Shown here in pieces: positions 63,967 to 64,000 of a stretch of 64,000 bases of DNA. Under the pieces are notes generated by a model that saw nothing but the letters and a program-made list of their open reading frames with translations, searched no databases and was not told where the DNA came from. Source of the stretch: Kangiellaceae bacterium. Lineage in GTDB: Bacteria; Pseudomonadota; Gammaproteobacteria; Enterobacterales; Kangiellaceae. The translations under genes and the position numbers were made by a program. The stretch lies in contig JABXIQ010000018.1 of assembly GCA_013373015.1 (NCBI GenBank), positions 82,098-146,097 of the forward strand. Direction: 5' to 3'. How positions within the stretch are numbered: position 1 is the stretch's first letter; the number at the start of each line of letters is the position of its first letter.

Positions 63967-64000
63967 TGGCGGAGCGGACGGGACTCGAACCCGCGACCCC
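63967..64000 (-). tRNA. tRNA-Asp, 3' end only (rest beyond the window)
   Basis: Read on the minus strand, GGGGTCGCGGGTTCGA followed by GTCCCGTCCGCTCCGCCA gives the T-arm (GGTTCGA), acceptor strand and encoded CCA end. It matches E. coli tRNA-Asp except for one acceptor position. The anticodon is outside the window, so the identity rests on the 3' part. A terminator (AGCCAGC/GCTGGCT with T-run) follows at 63925-63955. Confidence 0.85.

Overview
The window is a low-GC gammaproteobacterial chromosome segment. Household genes (argS, kdsB, lpxK, msbA, lolCD, nagZ, fadH, sppA, M2 and M19 peptidases) and a gamma-type dif site suggest a marine, protein-degrading, facultatively nitrate-respiring bacterium of the Kangiella/Oceanospirillales kind. 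That genus-level guess is inference only. The dif site at 22979-23006 implies this is the replication terminus region. Gene direction agrees: most genes left of dif read rightward and most genes right of it read leftward, so both sides point toward dif.

Layout. (1) 1-22 kb is an anaerobic nitrate-respiration island. It holds narK1 (cut by the window edge), narK2, narGHJI, a parvulin PPIase, moaA and modABC, followed by a class III ribonucleotide reductase (nrdD, a separate small glycyl-radical gene, nrdG). Next come a Dnr-like CRP/FNR regulator, a porin, mobA, moaEDC and an NhaD antiporter. Four FNR/Dnr boxes of the TTGAT-N4-ATCAA type lie in front of nrdD, porin/mobA, moaCDE and nhaD; the last three have well placed -10 hexamers. 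The genes thus supply nitrate import, reductase, molybdenum uptake and cofactor synthesis, anaerobic dNTP synthesis and a common regulator. (2) 22.4-22.95 kb carries one integron-type gene cassette with its attC and a possible remnant of a second, with no integrase in view. (3) 22979-29124 is a complete-looking filamentous prophage (inovirus, unit length about 6118 bp) inserted in dif. It has a DUF3693-like repressor, rolling-circle initiator, small coat genes including a 29-residue gene, a pIII/TspB-like adhesin, DUF2523/pVI and Zot/pI. It has no secretin or integrase, so it probably uses host XerCD and a host secretin. (4) 29-48 kb is housekeeping: aldehyde dehydrogenase, argS, LPS genes (kdsB, lpxK, msbA), exbBD, comEC, lolCD, small conserved unknowns and nagZ. 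(5) 48-64 kb has an M2 peptidase lipoprotein, hemolysin III-like protein, M19 dipeptidase, a FIST plus PAS-GGDEF-EAL pair, fadH, sppA, an ECF42-like sigma factor with DGPF/YCII and VOC neighbours, a DUF3667 protein, and the 3' end of a tRNA-Asp gene with a duplicated tail.

The most interesting observations are the dif-integrated inovirus whose repressor gene ends inside the recombination site, the split NrdD with the radical glycine on its own 48-residue protein, the solitary attC cassette beside dif, and the large hairpin at the zot stop codon. All calls come from reading the sequence; no database search was run.
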